A program made the translations under genes and the position numbers. Of a stretch of 64,000 bases of DNA, positions 62,018 to 64,000 are shown one piece after another. Source of the stretch: CAVXSP01 sp963764505. Its GTDB lineage: Bacteria; Acidobacteriota; Vicinamibacteria; Vicinamibacterales; SCN-69-37. Numbering within the stretch: the stretch's first letter is position 1; each line of letters opens with the position of its first letter. The stretch spans positions 1,612,001 to 1,676,000 of the forward strand of contig CAVXSP010000001.1 in NCBI GenBank assembly GCA_963764505.1, in the 5' to 3' direction. The notes beneath the pieces are model-generated. The model was not told where the DNA came from, made no database searches, and was given only the letters and a program-made list of their open reading frames with translations.

Positions 62018-62920
62018 GTGGCGCCGAAGCGATCGACCGTCGTGGCGCTGGCCGCGGCGGCGCTGGGACTCGGAACGCTGTCATCGCCCGCGCGTGCGCA
62101 GACGACGCGCACGGTGTACATCTCCGCCAGCGACTCACGTGGCGGGCACGTCGGCGACCTCACGGCCGACGACGTCGTCGTCAAGGACGGCGGCAGGACG
62201 CGCGAGATCGCCGGTCTCCGGCCCGCCACCGCGCGCATGGACATCGCCATACTCGTCGATGACAACGGGAGCGGCGCCTATCAGGCCGGCGTGCTCCAGT
62301 TCCTGCAGACGCTCGTCGGCTACGCGCGATTCTCGATCACGGAGCTCATGCCGCAGGCCGTGAAGCTGCTCGATTACACCGACAACGTCGAGGCGATTCA
62401 GGCGGCGCTCAACCAGCTCGGCCCGCGCGGACGCGTGCAGGGCGACGGCGAACAGCTCACCGAGGCGATCATCCGGGCAGGCGAGGACCTGCGGAAGCGC
62501 GGCGCGGCGCGCCCGGTGATTCTTGCGCTCACGATCTCCGGCGGCGCCGGCGCCAGGAATCAGGACATCTCGATGAACCGTCTGGGCGACAGCGGCGCCC
62601 TGCTGAACACGGTGTTCGTCGCGGGGACCCGGCTCGGACTGGTCATCGCGGACGGGCCGGGGCAGTCCGGCGGGCGGGCCGAACAGGTGGGCACCGATCT
62701 GGGCATCCCGCCGGCGATCACCAACATCGCCGGGATGCTCCTGCATCAGTACGCGCTGACGTACGTGCTGCCCGACGGCGTGAAGGCGTCCGGCCGGCTC
62801 AGCGTCTCGAGCCGGCGCAAGGGGACCTCGATCCGGGCGCCCACGCGGGTGCCCGAGCACGAGGATCGAGGCGCACCAGACGCGCTCTCACCGGCGAGCG
62901 CGGCGGCGCGGCTTCCGTGA
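62018..62920 (+). CDS. VWFA-related secreted protein
   Basis: 300 residues from GTG 62018 (GGGGG site just upstream; frame open to 61952 through the repeat). Signal peptide (1-28, ending ARAQ), then VYISASDSRGGHVGDLTADDVVVKDGG and MDIAILVDDNGSG, the acidobacterial VWFA-related domain. The metal-site motif is DDNGSG in place of DxSxS, so metal binding is uncertain. The C-terminal tail overlaps the convergent gene by 33 bases. Probably an adhesion or scaffold protein of the periplasm. Confidence 0.8.
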   Translation: MAPKRSTVVALAAAALGLGTLSSPARAQTTRTVYISASDSRGGHVGDLTADDVVVKDGGRTREIAGLRPATARMDIAILVDDNGSGAYQAGVLQFLQTLVGYARFSITELMPQAVKLLDYTDNVEAIQAALNQLGPRGRVQGDGEQLTEAIIRAGEDLRKRGAARPVILALTISGGAGARNQDISMNRLGDSGALLNTVFVAGTRLGLVIADGPGQSGGRAEQVGTDLGIPPAITNIAGMLLHQYALTYVLPDGVKASGRLSVSSRRKGTSIRAPTRVPEHEDRGAPDALSPASAAARLP

Positions 62921-63265
62921 CTTCTTCGGCTTCGTCCCGGCGCGCCTGGCTGCGGGCCGTCCTTTCGCGGCCGAACGCGCTCGCGACGGCGGCACGATCA
63001 CCTTCCGCACGTCCATGACGCGCGGTTCGCCGGGGTTCACGCCGAGGTCGTTCAGAATCGGCATCAACGTCCGGCCGAACTTGTCGAAGGCGCCTTGCGA
63101 CGTCCAGACGTCGAAGATATTGACGCTCTCGCCGGTGCCGAAACAGGCGTGGTAGACGCGGCCGGGCGGGTGGCCGGCCCCGGCCTTCTTCAGGCGCTTG
63201 GTACATTCGTCGTACTGCTGGGCGGTCATGGCGGGCGACGGTGAAAAATATAGTGCGATGGCCAT
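62888..63265 (-). CDS. Small protein with a dimeric alpha/beta-barrel (ABM-like) core and basic tail
   Basis: 125 residues. The first ~92 (ALYFSPSPAMTAQQYDECTKRL, GRVYHACFGTGESVNIFDVW, KFGRTLMPILNDLGV) look like an antibiotic-biosynthesis-monooxygenase type fold. The last ~30 residues are Arg/Lys/Ala-rich and may bind nucleic acid, or may be read-through of an overlapping 3' end. Function unknown. Confidence 0.6.
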   Translation of the reverse strand: MAIALYFSPSPAMTAQQYDECTKRLKKAGAGHPPGRVYHACFGTGESVNIFDVWTSQGAFDKFGRTLMPILNDLGVNPGEPRVMDVRKVIVPPSRARSAAKGRPAARRAGTKPKKSRKPRRRARR

Positions 63266-63436
63266 AACGGAACATCCTCCCTTGGATGGGACTATCGAAT
63301 TGGAGCGCGTGTAGACGCTAAACCGGCGTCCACACGTCCCGCAAGTCGAAGTTTGCCTGATGTGCCGAACGTGCTCGCTTCCCGTATGGTGGAACTGTTG
63401 CCAGCGCCAGAGGAGCGACCCGAGGATCGCCGAGGC

Positions 63437-64000
63437 ATGAAGAAGACACGCGTCCTCTCGACATCGATCGCCGAGTTCCTCAAGGTGTGGGGACTGCTCG
63501 GGCTGGTGGTCGTTGCCGGATTCCTGTTCACCTACCAGTTCGTCACGGCACCCCCGCCGAGAAGCCTCCGAATCGCAACCGGCATGAAGGGCGGCGCGTA
63601 CTTCGCGTTCGCGCAGGAATACGCGCGTCTGCTGGCGGACGATGGAATCACGCTCGAGGTGGTCCCGACCGCCGGGTCTGTGGAGAACCTCGACCTCCTG
63701 AAGAGGGGCGCCGTCTCGCTGGCTCTCGTGCAGGGCGGGAGCGCTTCCCCGGAGGATCGGAACGAGCTCCAGTCACTCGGAAGCCTGTTTCTGGAGCCGG
63801 TCTGGGTGTTCGCGCGCGCCGAGGCCAACGTCCACCGATTCGCCGACCTCGAGGGCAAACGCGTGTCGATCGGCGCGACGGGGAGCGGCACCCGCCTGCT
63901 CGCGCTGCAGCTGCTCACCGCCAATGACATCACAGAATCGAATACGCGCCTCATCAGCGCCGGCACATCCGAGACCGTCCGGGCACTCTCCCAGGGGGAG
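63437..64000 (+). CDS. TAXI-family TRAP transporter solute-binding protein, C-terminus cut by window edge
   Basis: 188 codons to the window edge. N-terminal TM or signal anchor (about 15-37, WGLLGLVVVAGFLFTYQFV), then SLRIATGMKGGAYFAFAQEYARLL, VVPTAGSVENLDLLKRGAVSLALVQGG and GKRVSIGATGSGTRLLALQLL, the TAXI ligand-binding fold. These bind small organic acids or amino acids in the periplasm for a TRAP permease, whose genes, if present, lie beyond the edge. Confidence 0.88.
   Translation, partial: MKKTRVLSTSIAEFLKVWGLLGLVVVAGFLFTYQFVTAPPPRSLRIATGMKGGAYFAFAQEYARLLADDGITLEVVPTAGSVENLDLLKRGAVSLALVQGGSASPEDRNELQSLGSLFLEPVWVFARAEANVHRFADLEGKRVSIGATGSGTRLLALQLLTANDITESNTRLISAGTSETVRALSQGE

Overview
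The window is GC-rich bacterial DNA, most likely from an acidobacterium and probably class Vicinamibacteria or a close relative. This is inferred from gene content only: two permeases of the ADOP type (acidobacterial duplicated orphan permease), several PQQ-type beta-propeller dehydrogenases, a VWFA-related secreted protein, a multihaem cytochrome plus MtrB/PioB-type porin cluster, and many Tat-exported sugar-related oxidoreductases. No rRNA, tRNA, phage, transposase or CRISPR array was seen. Genes are on both strands in short operons, often joined by 4-base ATGA or GTGA overlaps.

Layout. 1-4.9 kb: end of an MscS channel gene, then a CocE-type hydrolase, an NDH-2-like flavoprotein and a CPBP-type membrane protein, closed by a 129-bp palindromic element. 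4.9-11.8 kb: glycine-zipper protein, a ribbon-helix-helix/PIN toxin-antitoxin pair with a palindromic operator, a soluble PQQ glucose dehydrogenase, an esterase and the first ADOP permease. 11.8-14.3 kb: panB-panC-coaX operon for pantothenate and CoA. 14.4-20 kb: GNAT acetyltransferase, TIM-barrel isomerase, DUF6807 protein, a broken TPR lipoprotein and a Gfo/Idh oxidoreductase. 20-27 kb: the most striking block, Rieske protein, cytochrome b, hexahaem cytochrome c, decahaem DmsE/MtrA-type cytochrome and an MtrB/PioB porin (frameshifted here), with a divergent monohaem cytochrome c. Together they could carry electrons from the quinol pool across the periplasm and outer membrane. 27-34 kb: PQQ dehydrogenase, an outer-membrane porin-like protein, two poorly known membrane or periplasmic proteins, and a lipid kinase/glycosyltransferase/PHP cassette. 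34-41 kb: enolase-superfamily enzyme, methyltransferase, Bax-inhibitor-1 protein, TerB, DinB-like protein, and the second ADOP permease with its PadR regulator. 41-51 kb: LytS/LytTR two-component system, D-threonine-aldolase-like enzyme, MarR/Lon divergent pair, Uma2 nuclease, and a PadR-controlled ABC exporter. 51-64 kb: TPR protein, quinohaemoprotein dehydrogenase, ECF sigma unit, aldose epimerase, a PQQ-propeller protein, ThuA, FRG and VWA proteins, and the start of a TAXI-type TRAP binding protein.

The picture is of a respiratory, saccharolytic bacterium that oxidises sugars and alcohols in the periplasm with quinoproteins, and may discharge or collect electrons at the outer membrane. Two genes of this theme carry frame disruptions that may be real or may be assembly errors. 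Three intergenic arrays of different 7-bp units, each beginning at or just before a stop codon, form an unexplained common pattern.
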